Notes: generated by a model from the letters alone, not told the origin. A DNA stretch of 64,000 bases from Periplaneta americana (GCF_040183065.1 NC_091120.1:169353488-169417487); one strand, 5' to 3'; counted from the stretch's first letter, positions 1 to 11,246 are shown. Translations and numbers: made by a program.

Positions 1-534
1 TAGTTTCCGAAATAAATTACTGTTACGGGTGGTCTAAATCACACTGTATGTTTAACATACTCTTGAAAAGCCTGCGATGTGGAACACTCGCCTTAATTTT
101 GTATTCATAGAAAGCAACGCTAAAAGTTTTCATCGCCCTTTAGTGTGTTGTATTCAAGAAGTATTCTACTATCCACAGTAGTAAATTCTGTATAATATGT
201 TCTTCATGTTACGTACACAGGTTACAACTTTTAATGCGACCTTCGTGGTAGTGGTTTATTTGTGGTATAATTGAAATTTACGAAGGACAACTTTAAAAAC
301 ATGTAGCATTCTTATCTCAGGTTACTCACCGAAGCAAACAAATAAAAAAATGAATGTGTAAGAGATAGGACATGGCCTGTGTATGGTGGATAATTAATGT
401 ATTTGGAGACCACGAGTAAGTAAAGTTTTTTAGTATCTAATTTTCGATTTCGCCTTGTATGCATACAACATTCTCTTATTTTCTACTTCCTCCGTTTCAC
501 ACATTAAGTATCGGTAAATTAAATCATTCATAAT
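1..534. other. no gene seen
   Basis: AT-rich sequence without a convincing reading frame, RNA gene or repeat boundary. It ends at the left terminus of the TIR element that starts near 539. Confidence 0.5.
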
Positions 535-2715
535 ATTTGAATGGTGAATTTGCAAAACGACTTAAGTCCCTAGAAGTACTTACTTACTTACTGGCTTTTA
601 AGGAACCCGCATGTTCATTGCCGCCCTCACATAAGCCCGCCATTGGTCCCTATCCTGAGCAAAATTAATCCATTCTCTATCATCATATCCCACCTCCCTC
701 AAATCCATTTTAATATTATCTTCCCATCTACGTCTCGGCCTCCCCAAGGTCTTTTTCCCTCCGGCCTTCCAACTAACACTCTATATGCATTTCGGATTCG
801 CTCATACGTACTACATGCCCTTCCATCTCAAACGTCTCGATTTAATGTTCCTAATTATGTCAGGTGAAGAATACAATACGTGCAGTTCTGTGTTGTGTAA
901 CTTTCTCCATTCTCCTGCAACTTCATCCCTCTTAGCCCCAAATATTTTCCTAAGCACCTTATTCTCAAACACTCTTAACCTATGTTCCTCTCTCAAAGTG
1001 AGAGTCCAAGTTTCACAACCATATAGAACAACCGGTAATATAATTGTTTTATAAATTCTAACTTTCAGATTTTTTGACAACAAAAAGCTTCTCAATCGAA
1101 TAATAACAGGCATTTCCCATATTTATTCTGTGTTTAATTTCCTCCCGAGTATCATTTATATTTGTTACTATTGCTCCCAGATATTTGAACTTCTCCACCT
1201 CTTCAAAAGATAAATTTCCAATTTTTATATTTCCATTTCGTACAATATTCTGGTCACGAGACTAATCATATACTTTGTCTTTTCGGGATTTACTTCCAAA
1301 CCTATCTCTTTACTTGCTTCCAGTAAAATTCCCGTGTTTTCCCTAATCGTTTGTGGATTTTCTCCTAACATATTCACGTCATCCGCATAGACAAGCAGCT
1401 GATGTAACCCGTTCAATTCCAAACCCTCTCTGCTATCCTGGACTTTCCTAATGGCATACTCTAGAGCAAAGTTAAAAAGTAAAGGTGATAGTGCATCTCC
1501 TTGCTTTAGCCCACAGTGAATTGGAAACGCATCTGACAGAAACTTAACTATACGAACTATGCTGTACGTTTCACTGAGAAGTCCCTAGAAGTAGTTTTGA
1601 GAAAATTAAAGAAAACTGTTTGGCCTCGCCGAATCATATATTGTTACAATATCATTTTTTATATGTAAGAGATATGTAAGAGAAATAGTTTTAGTATAAA
1701 AATTCAAACTTTTGTACTCTTCTTCAGGTCGTAAAAAATTTAATTTTCTTCAGGACTTAAGTTATTTTACAAATTAACTTCAATCCTGCATCATAATTAT
1801 TAGGTTACTAACACATAAACATCTTTAACTAAATGTATTTATACCAAAATCATAAAATAACTTTATTGCAATTGTTGAACAACATTATTTTGAACAATTT
1901 GTTAATCACAAGAGCACAGACCTCTGATGGTGAAAAGTATGATGTTGAAGAAATGTTTCTGGACACTTATTGCCATTAAGAATTTGATTAGTGTGTTGTT
2001 CTTATTTTGTCCCGAACAACTGTCTGCAAAACAAAGACATTTCTTTAATATACTGGATGAGACACAGTTATTGAAGTAGTGTGCAGGAGAAAATTACATA
2101 TCTCATTAAGACTTTTCTTGGCCTGTCCCTCATGGTAGACACAAAAGGACATTTCACTAGTTTTCATGTTGTGTACAGAGAAAGCTGGGACGGTAAGCTG
2201 GCGATAGTAGTACATATGCTGAACTGGTGTTTAGACAAGCATACTTCTTCATATAGTCAAATGTGCCAGCAAAAAAATCCTCTCTTTCGATGCTTAACTT
2301 GGTTCCATTTTGCAGTATTTTTTACTTCAGCTACAAGTTTAGCACGGTTACTGAGCATATCGCTTTTCATTTTCATGCTCTGTTCTTCAAACGTAATATA
2401 TTTTCTCAACTAAAGAATTACCAATGACAATAGATAAAAAAAAACATTTTGTCAGCTGAGCTGATTGTATGATTAAAATTACGTATTATGTAAGTTTGTT
2501 CAGTACTTGACAGGCAAAAAAACTTAAGTCCAGGACTAAAGTCGTTTTATCCCTTAACCCAATATTCTGCTGCTAAGAAAAACTATACATAAGTCGTGGA
2601 TTAAAATCATTCTGCTACTAAACGATGCCCCTTGCACACAGTAACATGATCATCCTCTCAACTCAAAACCCCCAAAATGTGGACTTAAGTCGTTTTGCAA
2701 ATTCACCATTCATTT
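535..2715. mobile_element. DNA transposon with 31-bp TIRs, unclassified, split by a LINE
   Basis: A perfect 31-bp inverted repeat lies at 539-569 and 2681-2711; it begins GAATGGTGAATTTGCAAAAC. The flanking tetranucleotide ATTT occurs on both outer sides (535-538 and 2712-2715) and may be the target-site duplication, though four AT-rich bases are weak proof. Variants of the GACTTAAGT core recur inside near 1753, 2521 and 2685 as subterminal repeats. A LINE-A copy occupies 579-1578; without it the element is about 1.15 kb. No transposase motif was recognised; the short frame at 2081-2413 has no family features. Superfamily is unresolved. The TIR is seen directly, the transposon call is inferred. 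Confidence 0.7.
579..1578 (-). mobile_element. LINE-A non-LTR retrotransposon, 5'-truncated, with TSD
   Basis: On the minus strand this is the 3' part of a reverse transcriptase ORF. The RT catalytic motif reads [12 protein letters not shown] (minus, near 1370-1405), followed by NPEKTKYMI and then the C-terminal piece around LPVVLYGCETWTLTLREE and FGAKRDEV. Frameshifts and stops break it, so no protein is made. The 3' end carries a (TAAG)n tail, seen on the plus strand as ACTTACTTACTTACT at 579-591. A 15-bp direct repeat, AAGTCCCTAGAAGTA, flanks it at 564-578 and 1579-1593, the footprint of target-primed reverse transcription. The C-terminal type suggests an RTE-like clade, which is tentative. 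Confidence 0.92.
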
Positions 2716-3734
2716 AGTTCTGGTAAAGATGTGTAGTTTCCTCAAACCAATTTCATTAAATTAAAGAATCAGTCGGTACAAAAAGGATGATTATGTTGAT
2801 GATTACTATCACGAAAATTAATTCTGTATTCCACTTCATTTTTATGGAAGCAGAATTTACGCAGTTCATACAGTAATATTAATTTTATGTAATATAACGA
2901 TTTAGCAAATCAGAGTGCTCAAGACTTATTATTTAATGTCATGAGAAATTGAGTGCATTTTGAATTGTTAAAAGTAATAATAATTTAAAAAGAAATATTT
3001 CAATGTTTCTTTTTATTCTAAAAAAGAGTAAACCAGTTACAACTGCAATAAACCAAAATCCCGTCATTATCCAGGCTCTCTATCCTTTGCCATGGGCTTC
3101 AATTAACTACTGACTCTGTTTCGAAGCCGCTATCTTTAGCGCGATATGTAGGCCGGACATAAATTTATGAAGATCAGCAACTGATATTGTGAATTATATT
3201 TAAGTACATTTAAATTTAATATTATAATTTTGTCATGCCTAATTATAACAGATTGCTTTTACGATTACAGTATAACATAACTAATTTATTAATATAGAGA
3301 AATACTAGTACATAGTATGCCGTTCTACTATTTATCAGTGTGTTCTTCGAATAAAATTCTAGTGCAATAATAATAACTTCAATTTATTACAGAGGAGTAT
3401 TAACCCCTTCATCATAAATATCATCTTCTTCGCACAATGGGTCAGTAATCCTTTGCGGTTTTAATTTATTGTTCAAGTAATTAATCTCTTAGTTATTTTC
3501 ATGTAATGTAATACTCTTAATTTAATTTACCAGATGAAATAAAGAGTGGTGGTAGAATAAAATTTGTAAATTTGAGGAAAACACGACAGCCCTGAGAAAG
3601 AAATCCCTCATCTTCAGGTCTCGTGCATTACAAGAATCATCCCTGCCAGTAAGGGAAGCCGAATCCGCGAATTTAAAATCAATGCTCCACCCATAACCAA
3701 CGGAAGAGAGTAACAGGTCTAAATTTTTTACTTT
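2716..3734. other. no gene seen
   Basis: AT-rich spacer with no coding frame or repeat structure that I can support. Confidence 0.45.
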
Positions 3735-3981
3735 GTTTTTAACGACGCTGTATCAACTATTAGGTTATTTAGCGTCGATGGGATTGGTGATAGCGAGATG
3801 GTATTTTGCGAGATTAGGCGGAGGATTCGCCATAGATTACCTCACATTCGCTTTACGGTTGGGGAAAACCTTGGAAAAAACCCAACCAGGTAATCAGTCC
3901 AAGCGGGAATCGAACCCACGCTCAAGCGCAACTCCGGATCGGCAGGCAAGTGCCTCATCCGACTATGATACACCGGTGCTG
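3735..3981 (-). mobile_element. SINE-1 (tRNA-derived), near full length
   Basis: Read on the minus strand, a tRNA-like head with a degenerate A box and a B box (GGGTTCGATTCCCGC type) is followed by a body containing GATTACCTGGTTGGGTTTTT and a tail with GACGCTAAATAACC and GCGTCGTTAAA. The head is partly decayed at 3955-3981. I saw no clear target-site duplication. It belongs to the same family as the copies at 15.25, 57.4 and 62.5 kb. Confidence 0.85.
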
Positions 3982-4483
3982 AGTAATAAACTTCATAGTA
4001 TCTTAGAATTCTGAGCTGTTAGTGTCAGCGCTGTACATTTCAGAAGAGTGAATGAATATGGGACTAACACATTTTTTTCTGCCCTCATCCAGAGTCCCTC
4101 CGTCTAAATTTATATTCCAAAATGACGTGGCAAAATTAGGGGCTGTTGTCTTGATTCCGGTCTGGTCCATCATTATCATCACATGGTACAATTAAGGCTA
4201 TTTTTACAAGGGAAGAAAGGGTTCGACATTCTCTACTTGAGGGTGAGTAAACTAAGAGGGGAAAAAATAAACGTATTGATTTTTAAGGGATGATTGAAAG
4301 AGGGGGTCGAGGATATCGGCTTGCATGTAAAATAGATTTTTTCTTCCCCTTTGCCACAGTTTTGCTGTAGCGCACAATAAGCGTTAATGCGTCTGCAAGA
4401 ATCTTGAAACAAAGCGGACCGCTTGCAAAATCACAAGCAGAACATTGGCGTCTTTCTGGATTGCTAGTCTTTTTTTACTCAGT
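3982..4483. other. no gene seen
   Basis: Spacer with no recognisable gene or element. The short frame at 4003-4191 (minus) has no family features. Confidence 0.4.
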
Positions 4484-4535
4484 TATTTAGCGACGCTGTA
4501 TCAATTACTAGGTTATTTAGCAGTGCAATTGCTCT
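4484..4535 (-). mobile_element. SINE-1 tail fragment
   Basis: Only the 3' tail of SINE-1 is left: TTATTTAGCGACGCTGTATC followed by the AGGTTATTTAGC block on the plus strand. Head and body are missing. Confidence 0.7.
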
Positions 4536-4629
4536 CTATGTTAGTTTGTTAGGCGCAAATCTAAATATTGCCGACCACAATTACTGTTCTGAGAAGAGAA
4601 ATAAACACAACTGCTCCACTTTATGTCAA

Positions 4630-4725
4630 CATAACATAGCTATTTCTTACGTCACAAAGGCTCAAGTGAGATTATTAAAAATTTCAACATATTATATCGG
4701 ACACGGATTCGATTGTCGATAACCT
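4630..4725 (+). mobile_element. possible tRNA-like SINE relic
   Basis: The stretch shares blocks with 6835-6960: a TTTATGTCAACA start, a GGCTCAAGTGAGA box resembling an A box, and a GGATTCGATTG box resembling a B box. The similarity is patchy and I see no tail or target-site duplication, so this is a weak call. Confidence 0.3.
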
Positions 4726-4817
4726 GGTGCGGATTTACTTTCCTTTCATAGGCAGGCCAAATGGTAGTGTATCATCTGTCGCTCCCCCCTGTATTAGAGC
4801 TATTAGACAAGGTATAG

Positions 4818-5652
4818 GGTTTGGATTGAACGGGTTACATCAGCTTCTTGTCTATGCGGATGACGTGAATATGTTAGGAGAAAGTTCACAAACGATTAGG
4901 GAATACACGGAAATTTTACTTGAAGCAAGTAAAGCGATAGGTTGGAAGTAAATCCCGAAAAGACAAAGTATATGATTATGTCTCGTGACCAGAATATTCT
5001 ACGAAATGGAAACATAAAAATTGGAGATTTATCCTTCGAAGAGGTTGAAAAATTCAAACATATTGGAGCAACAGTAACAAATATAAATGACACTCGGAAG
5101 GAAATTAAACAACACAGAATAGATATGGGAAATGCCTGTTATTATTCGGTTGAGAAGCTTTTGTCATCTAGTCTGTTGTCAAAAAATCTGAAACTTAGAA
5201 TTTATAAAATAGTTATATTACCGGTTGTTCCGTATTGTTGTAAAGCTCACTTTGAGAGGAGAACAGAGATTAAGGGTGTTTAAGAATAAGGTTCTTAGGA
5301 AAATATTTGGGGCTAAGAGGGATGAAGTTACAGGAGAATGGAGAAAGTTACACAACGCAGAACTGCACGCATTGTATTCTTCACCTGACATAATTAGGAA
5401 CATAAATCCAGACGTTTGAGATGGGCAGGGCATGCAGCACGTATGAGCGAATCCAGAAATGCATATAGAGTGTCAGTTGGGAGACCGGAGAGAAAAAGAT
5501 CCTTGGGGAGGCCGAGACGTAGATGGGAGGATAATATTAAAATGGATTTGAGGGATGTGGGATATGATGATAGAGGATAGGGACCGATGGCGGACGTATG
5601 TGAGGGCGGCAATGAACCTTAGGGTTCCTTAAAAGCCATAAGTAAGTAAGTA
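4818..5652 (+). mobile_element. LINE-A, 5'-truncated, with 13-bp TSD
   Basis: RT motif [12 protein letters not shown] is encoded near 4850-4885, then [15 protein letters not shown] after a frameshift at about 4945, then VLRKIFGAKRDEVTGEWRK at about 5290-5345 and the GRPRRRWEDNIKMD C-terminal block near 5510-5550. The 3' end is AAGTAAGTAAGTAAG. The 13-bp duplication AGACAAGGTATAG is present at 4805-4817 and 5653-5665. At least two frameshifts make it non-coding. The sequence just upstream (4727-4804) is not LINE-A. Confidence 0.92.
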
Positions 5653-5665
5653 AGACAAGGTATAG

Positions 5666-6834
5666 AAACCTGGAGGAGGAGAGTCTTGAATGCTACACAT
5701 ATTGCTCCTACTATGTAGTTAATTTCCAGGAAATTGTGTAAAGGTTGTAACTAAATTATAAATCTATGACCATGAATAATTTATTATGTAGCCTATTTAT
5801 AATCAATATTTTAGAGATTTTTCATTTGAAATAACAAAGAATATGTAAATCTGTACTCGTCTGTATTCTTCATGTTGAAAAAAAGAAATATTACTGGTTA
5901 AAAAGTCAGTTTCAAGATTTCCACGTAAGTACAACTTTTGACTATTTTCGTAACTATGTTTCTATATTCCGGATCAACTTACTTCATAGCTACTCTAAGG
6001 GTGAAACCTAACCATTTTTTTCCCATTCCTACATATGCCAGTGGATTGTAGTGATTTTCTAGTTTGCAGGTTGAATTTTCTTTTGCAAACTTCGTTTCAA
6101 TTTTCGATACTGACAAATACTACAAATGGTAGTGATTTTGTAACTGGTATGTTGGCAGCTGAGACAAATGTTGTCGGTACTAGAGTTTCATGAAATTAAA
6201 ATTGTACTAGATCTCTGAGCCGGTTACTGGAAGCTAGTGAAATTTGGACATACTTATAATTAATTAATATCAGTATTAATATTAATACATAATAGTTATT
6301 TTGTGTTGCGTTGTGGTTATAGCTAATTCAAGACTAACCCATAGTCAGATAAGTTTTCGGAGTTAGTAGCCTACTAATAATTTCATGTGGTCAAACGAAG
6401 TACATTGAATCAGTTGTTTAGTCAAACCAATGAATTTCATATTGCCAGACAAAATACCTAACATGTTGCTCTCTTTCTCGTATAATTTGCCTACGAAAAT
6501 ATGTTACAAATTATTGAATTATTTAGAATAACCTTCCAACATACAGGTAAAGTACGGTAAGTAAATAAGTCATTCAGCACGTAGGATCGTGTGATATCTG
6601 GTACCAGTTGGCAACACTGACAAGACGGCAATATTTGCTGTTTAGAACTATTCTTATGTGACCCTCACTATATTATCAGCCAAAGTTATCTTGGTACCTT
6701 GAGTTGCTACTGCCCCCTACCTTTCTTGCAGCTATCTCTTTTTACTTGGAGCTTTTTAAGTAGTTGTGGCAATTAACATTAGCAAGTGACGATTTTCCCG
6801 TGGAGATAAACTAATATAATTAGTCTATTTTTAT
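5666..6834. other. no gene seen
   Basis: AT-rich spacer. I found no coding frame, inverted repeat or tandem array in it. Confidence 0.45.
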
Positions 6835-6960
6835 GTCAACACTACATAATTACGTCGCAGAATTAATGTAACCATCTACTCTCCGCAATGACTCAAGTCT
6901 AGGAATGTTCGATCTCCAAATGTGTTGGGCACTGATTCGATTCCCGGTAAGGAAGTCTGG
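6835..6960 (+). mobile_element. possible tRNA-like SINE relic
   Basis: Contains an A-box-like ATGACTCAAGTC and a B-box-like TGATTCGATTCCCGG about 55 bases downstream, and resembles 4630-4725. No clear ends. Confidence 0.35.
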
Positions 6961-6991
6961 AATTACCTATTTCTTACAGAGATTAAGTCGG

Positions 6992-7110
6992 TCTCGGATG
7001 CGTAGTCGGTATAGCGTTGGCCTTCTGTGCTCGAGATTGCGGGTTCGATCCCGGCTCAGGTCGATAGCATTTAAGTGTGCTTAAATGCGACAGGCTCATG
7101 TCAGTAGATG
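6992..7110 (+). mobile_element. SINE-2 (tRNA-derived), 3'-truncated
   Basis: Head with A-box-like GCGTAGTCGGTATAGCG and B box GGGTTCGATCCCGG, then the family body GCATTTAAGTGTGCTTAAAT and CAGGCTCATGTCAGTAGA. Similarity to the other SINE-2 copies stops at about 7110, so tail and TSD are missing. Confidence 0.8.
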
Positions 7111-7351
7111 TCTCATGTGCTTATATTCTAAAAGGTTGTGCATCGCAGCATTTCCTGAAAGAATCCACTCAGCCATCCAGGATGTCGTCTCTTTATATAG
7201 GCAATTTCAATAATAACAGTAACATATTGATTAATAAATTAAGAATATATTTTGATGATTCTTTATTTCAGTGATTTATAGTACACGGTATCTTATTTAT
7301 ATAAGGAGGCGTGTTAAAAACATTTCCTGTAGAACTGTGATTTCGGTATGA

Positions 7352-7586
7352 GAAAAAATTTAAATTATGGTTTATTTAACGACGCTCGCAACTGCAGAGG
7401 TCATATCAGCGTCGCCGGTCTGCCGGAATTTTGTCCCGCAGGAGTTTTTTTACATGCCAGTAAATCTACCGACATGAGCCTGTCGCATTTAAACACACTT
7501 AAATGCCATCGATCTCGGCCGGGATCGAACCCGCAACCGCGAGCATAGAAGATCAGCGCTGTACGAACTACGCTATCGAGGGCGAC
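7352..7586 (-). mobile_element. SINE-2, near full length, with 9-bp TSD
   Basis: The plus strand shows the reversed family: tail TTTATTTAACGACGCTCGCA, body with TTTTGTCCCGCAGGAG and ACATGCCAGTAAATCTAC, and the B box as GGGATCGAACCC. The 9-bp repeat TCGGTATGA flanks it at 7343-7351 and 7587-7595. Confidence 0.88.
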
Positions 7587-7644
7587 TCGGTATGAAATGG
7601 ACTTGGAAAATACATATACTTATTTACCTACTTACACATTAAAT

Positions 7645-7733
7645 TATCCATTCATCCACCCACCCACCCACCCACCTACCCACCCACCCACCCACCACCC
7701 ACCCACCCACCCACCCATCCATCTATCTATCTG

Positions 7734-7817
<84 letters not shown>

Positions 7818-7890
7818 CCTACCTACCTACCTACCTACCTACCTACCTACCTACCTACCTACCTACCTACCTACCTACCTACCTACCTAC

Positions 7891-7950
<60 letters not shown>

Positions 7951-7967
7951 TTATCTATCTATCCATC
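7645..7967. repeat. compound tetranucleotide microsatellite
   Basis: Blocks in order are (CCCA)n at about 7649-7711, (ATCT)n to about 7815, (ACCT)n to about 7890 and (ATCT)n again to about 7964. It lies directly upstream of a LINE-C fragment. Its open frame (Pro-Thr-His and Ile-Tyr-Leu-Ser repeats) is an artefact of the repeat. Confidence 0.95.
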
Positions 7968-9003
7968 CTTTTTAGTAAGATACCTGTCATGAGTATACCT
8001 ATACTCATTAAAGCGACTGAAGCACTTTCTTCCCGATAAATTAAAATTAATCCTTGTACAAACACTCGTGATGCCACACTTCGACTACTGCGATATTATA
8101 TTAAGTAACCTAAATACAAATTTGAGCGGCAGGCTACAACGTGTGCATAATGCGTGCGTCCGTTATATTTGCAATTTACGTAAGTATGATCATGTTTCTC
8201 CGTCTTTCCAAAATCTGTCTTGCCTAAGGCTAGTGATCGACGAGCCCTGCATTCTCTTGTTCTCTTATTTCAAATTCTGCGCACCGCTACCCCAATCTAT
8301 TTGGCTTCTCGTTTTCAAAATTTATCCGCATATCATCAGCTAAGTACAAGATCTCATCATAACAATTTACTCATTATACCCTACCACAAGATATCTTTAT
8401 ATTCTTCATCTTATACAGTTTCAGTTGCTAGAAATTGGAACTCGCTACCGAGTGATGTAAGGGGTTGTTAGACAATAATTCATTTAGGTCAAAATTACAT
8501 AAATTCTTACTTAACAAATTAATTGCTGATTAATATTTATTACATATAATGAAACTAACATCTGTCCATTCTTATTATTATCATTAATTTCTCTAAATAG
8601 ATTTACAAAACCTCTAATGGCAATTACATTAATATTCTCATTATAGAAATATATTTTAGATTTATACATATTTATTTTTTCTCCCTGTAACATAGTTCTA
8701 GTAAGCTTATATTAAATTAATTTTCATCATTTTACTAGCTATCTCAAATCTCAAATTAATTATAATTGATTGAATTAAATTAGCTCAAAGATTAAGTTAC
8801 TACTTTACCTTATAGCTTTATCTAAATTTAAATAAATATGTAGTCTACTAATCGTTAAAACTTAACTGAAGAATATTGGTGGAGAACCTTTTAAGTGTAG
8901 TGTAAATATTCGTAATTTGCAGATGTTACATTTTATTTTACTGTTTCTTCATATATTAGCTCATGCGATAAGTATAACATTGTAAACTAATTTCATAATA
9001 ATG

Positions 9004-9160
9004 GTCCATGGGCGTGAATTTGAACTGCCTCTGGGGGAGACCCTGGTGTACCAGCATCATGCGGAAGTACTGCGTGAAGTCTGCAGCCAGGTAGTGCCAC
9101 TTGAAACTTCTGTCCAGCAGCCAGATCTTGGGGTCCTCTCGTTTTAGATCGGATTCGCAC
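9004..9160 (-). pseudogene. fragment resembling tubulin polyglutamylase complex subunit 2 (TPGS2)
   Basis: On the minus strand, from 9135 leftwards, the frame reads DPKIWLLDRSFKWHYL, then ADFTQYFRMMLVHQGLPQ and FKFTPM. From memory this matches the conserved core of TPGS2, a subunit of the complex that adds glutamate chains to tubulin tails at basal bodies and axonemes (human has a WLLDR, WHFL, HLGLPQWQ pattern). The patch is much more GC-rich than its AT-rich surroundings. It has no GT donor after FTPM and no good acceptor upstream, and the conserved Trp after GLPQ is Arg (AGG). It lies antisense within a LINE-C 3' UTR, so I read it as a dead, captured or retroposed fragment, not a working exon. 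An imperfect short repeat (TTTCATAAT at about 8991 and TTTCGTAAT at about 9167) could be a TSD. Confidence 0.6.
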
Positions 9161-9252
9161 TCGCTCTTTCGTAATTTAAATATGTATTGTATTGATTAAG
9201 GAAGAGTGGAAGAGAAGGCCTTATGGCCTTAACTCTGCCAGCGAAAATAAAA

Positions 9253-9257
9253 CATCA

Positions 9258-9308
<51 letters not shown>
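9253..9308. repeat. (ATT)n microsatellite
   Basis: Uninterrupted ATT repeat forming the 3' tail of the LINE-C copy. Confidence 0.95.
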
Positions 9309-9309
<1 letters not shown>

Positions 9310-10170
9310 TTTTATCAAGTGTGTAGCCTACATCCAACAATGTGGACAGTTTAAGGGAGAATTCGACATGAACTTGTTGATAGTTCCCCCTTTGTGAGTG
9401 TATGTTCTTTGATTTCTGTCTGCCTTGCATAGTTTTATGCGGTAGCCAGGCTGATCACATTATCGAAGAATCCTAGTACTCATACGAGTGTAATTCTCAC
9501 AAGAGAGCGAAACTAATTTCAAGGCCAATCCCTGAATATAAATTAATATTGACAGCTCAGCTACTACTACCTGTACTACTACAGAAGTTTATTTTCCTAT
9601 GTAATGGATACAAAAGCAAAAACTTGCAGTAGCGCAACTACAACACAATTCTACCCCTTCGTCTGAACCAAACCAAAGCAATATTTGGTGACGGCGGCGG
9701 TCAGCCCTGTAAAAGAGAGGGCAGTCACCCCGTTTATACAATAGCAAGTGTAACGAAAATACATGCGGAATCTGTTTAGGAAACGCAGTGTTACACTTGA
9801 AAGGGGTCAGGTAATAGTTATTTTGTTATTTTATACCCAGTTATTCCCATGGGGGTGGAGACGGAGATGGACAAAGTAACAAAGGGCCCGACAAGGTCAG
9901 TAACCTATCTCTAAAAGGAAGAAGGAAAAAACCTTGTTATACAGTCCATAACTTGAATATTTCGTAACAAGTCTTTTGTCAACCCAATACAAACTCAGAG
10001 CAAAGTTTATCAGAAACGTCAAACTTGATGTTGAAATGCAGACTGTGGGAGAAAGGTTGACCCGGTGATGCAACGCCACAACGCCGAAATTCTCACGATC
10101 TCACCAGCAGCTGTACAACATGAATGCAAAAATGTTCTTTTAAAGAAAAACCGCTAGTGAAAATTTGACT
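9309..10170. other. no gene seen
   Basis: Spacer between the LINE-C tail and the 42-bp minisatellite. No gene or element recognised. Confidence 0.4.
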
Positions 10171-10539
10171 GTTTTGGTATAGAAAATATGAAGGTATGAA
10201 CTATCTTCAAACGTTTTGGTAAAGAAAATATGAAGATGTGAACTATCTTCAAACGTTTTGATAAAGAAAGTATGAAGATGTGAACTACCTTCAAATGTTT
10301 TGGTATAGAAAATATGAAAATGTGAACTATCTTCAAACGTTTTGGTAAAGAAAATATGAAGATGTGAACTATCTTCAAACGTTTTGGTATAGAAAATATG
10401 AAGATGTAACTATCTTCAAACGTTTTGGTATAGAAGATATGAAGATGTGAACTATCTTCAAACGTTTTGGTATAGAATATGTGAACGATCTTCAAACGTT
10501 TTGGCATAGAAAATATGAAGATGTGAATTATCTTCCAAC
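10171..10539. repeat. 42-bp minisatellite, 9 copies
   Basis: Nine head-to-tail copies of a unit starting GTTTTGGTATAGAAAATATG and ending GAACTATCTTCAAAC. Most are 41-42 bp; the eighth is shortened to about 34 bp. Copies differ at a few bases. Because 42 is divisible by three, the minus strand shows a repeated peptide, but nothing else suggests coding. There are no unique spacers, so it is not a CRISPR array. Confidence 0.95.
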
Positions 10540-10572
10540 GTCATGACATTTAAAATTTAAAAGAGTAAAATT

Positions 10573-10872
10573 GTGAAGCGCACTTGTACTGTAATTGAAC
10601 ATCTAAACCTGAAGCGTTGGCTTTCCATTCGTCAGACTGGGGTTCAGATTTCTGAAATGGAATTTATTGTGAACAAATATGATGCTAGGGAAGAATTTCT
10701 CGTACAACTTCCATTTCGACAATTCACTGCCATTCCTATTGCAACGATGAACACAACAGAAGGCTTTGCAGTGTATGCCATTCCTGAGTTAAAATCCCTG
10801 AAAGTCAAATCAAAAGGATTTAGTAGAAAAATACGTACATCCACCTCTCATGTGATAATTTCACCTTTATAA
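10573..10872 (+). CDS. unrecognised open frame, 99 codons
   Basis: An ATG frame with mixed, protein-like composition (about 99 residues, ending TSTSHVIISPL). I do not recognise a domain, signal peptide or membrane segment. It starts 34 bases after the minisatellite. A CAG at about 10635-10650 could be a splice acceptor, in which case the true coding part would start at about ISEMEFIV. It could be a host exon, a transposon exon or chance. Confidence 0.2.
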   Translation: MKRTCTVIEHLNLKRWLSIRQTGVQISEMEFIVNKYDAREEFLVQLPFRQFTAIPIATMNTTEGFAVYAIPELKSLKVKSKGFSRKIRTSTSHVIISPL

Positions 10873-11246
10873 CCTGCAGTCTATTATCAGGAGTACATCT
10901 CACTTGACGATCTGTGTCAGAGGAAGAATTGTTTGTATATCTCTGAAGTCTGATTAGTATTACATGTAGCTAGTAGTGGGCGATGTATGCAATGGAGGGG
11001 GAAAGGAACTGGCCACTCTACTCATTATCTTCTGGCCTAGTTTCTTCGTAAAGTGGTGGAAAAAATACACTTATTTTTTAAATGGAACCCTATATTAATT
11101 TGTTTCATATTTGAAATCTCCATTCAATTTTACATATCGGTAAATAAAAATTTCACTCATGTCGTCTATTCTCTTGTAAATGTCACTAATCTCCTTTCAA
11201 AGGCCTTGATACGTGACACATTATAAACTTAGTCTAAATTTGTGTA
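10873..11246. other. no gene seen
   Basis: Spacer. The stretch 11068-11240 loosely resembles 32665-32890, which hints at an old dispersed repeat, but ends cannot be set. Confidence 0.35.

Larger units (their letters stand above)
8004..9308 (+). mobile_element. LINE-C 3' end (Jockey/CR1-like RT C-terminus)
   Basis: The frame from about 8030 encodes an RT C-terminus: VMPHFDYCDIILSN, then RLQRVHNACVRYICNLRKYD near 8128-8187, a frameshift, then SVARNWNSLPSDVRGC ending at 8471. These blocks (two-His/Tyr patch, RLQR-NAC, WN-LP) are typical of Jockey/CR1-type elements. A long 3' UTR follows and ends with the family end block GGCCTTATGGCCTTAACTCT at about 9217-9236 and an (ATT)n tail. A foreign GC-rich patch sits in the UTR at 9001-9160. 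The 5' part, including the YADD motif, is missing. Confidence 0.85.

Noticed and set aside
2081..2413. 110-codon frame as a transposase
   Set aside because: No motif of any transposase family; the opposite strand also shows only fragments. Treated as non-coding inside the TIR element.
7597..7992. 131-codon Pro/Thr/His and Ile/Tyr/Leu repeat frame
   Set aside because: It is the translation of tetranucleotide microsatellites and has no independent evidence of coding.
10171..10539. CRISPR-like array
   Set aside because: Units are contiguous with no unique spacers, there are no cas genes, and the genome is eukaryotic.
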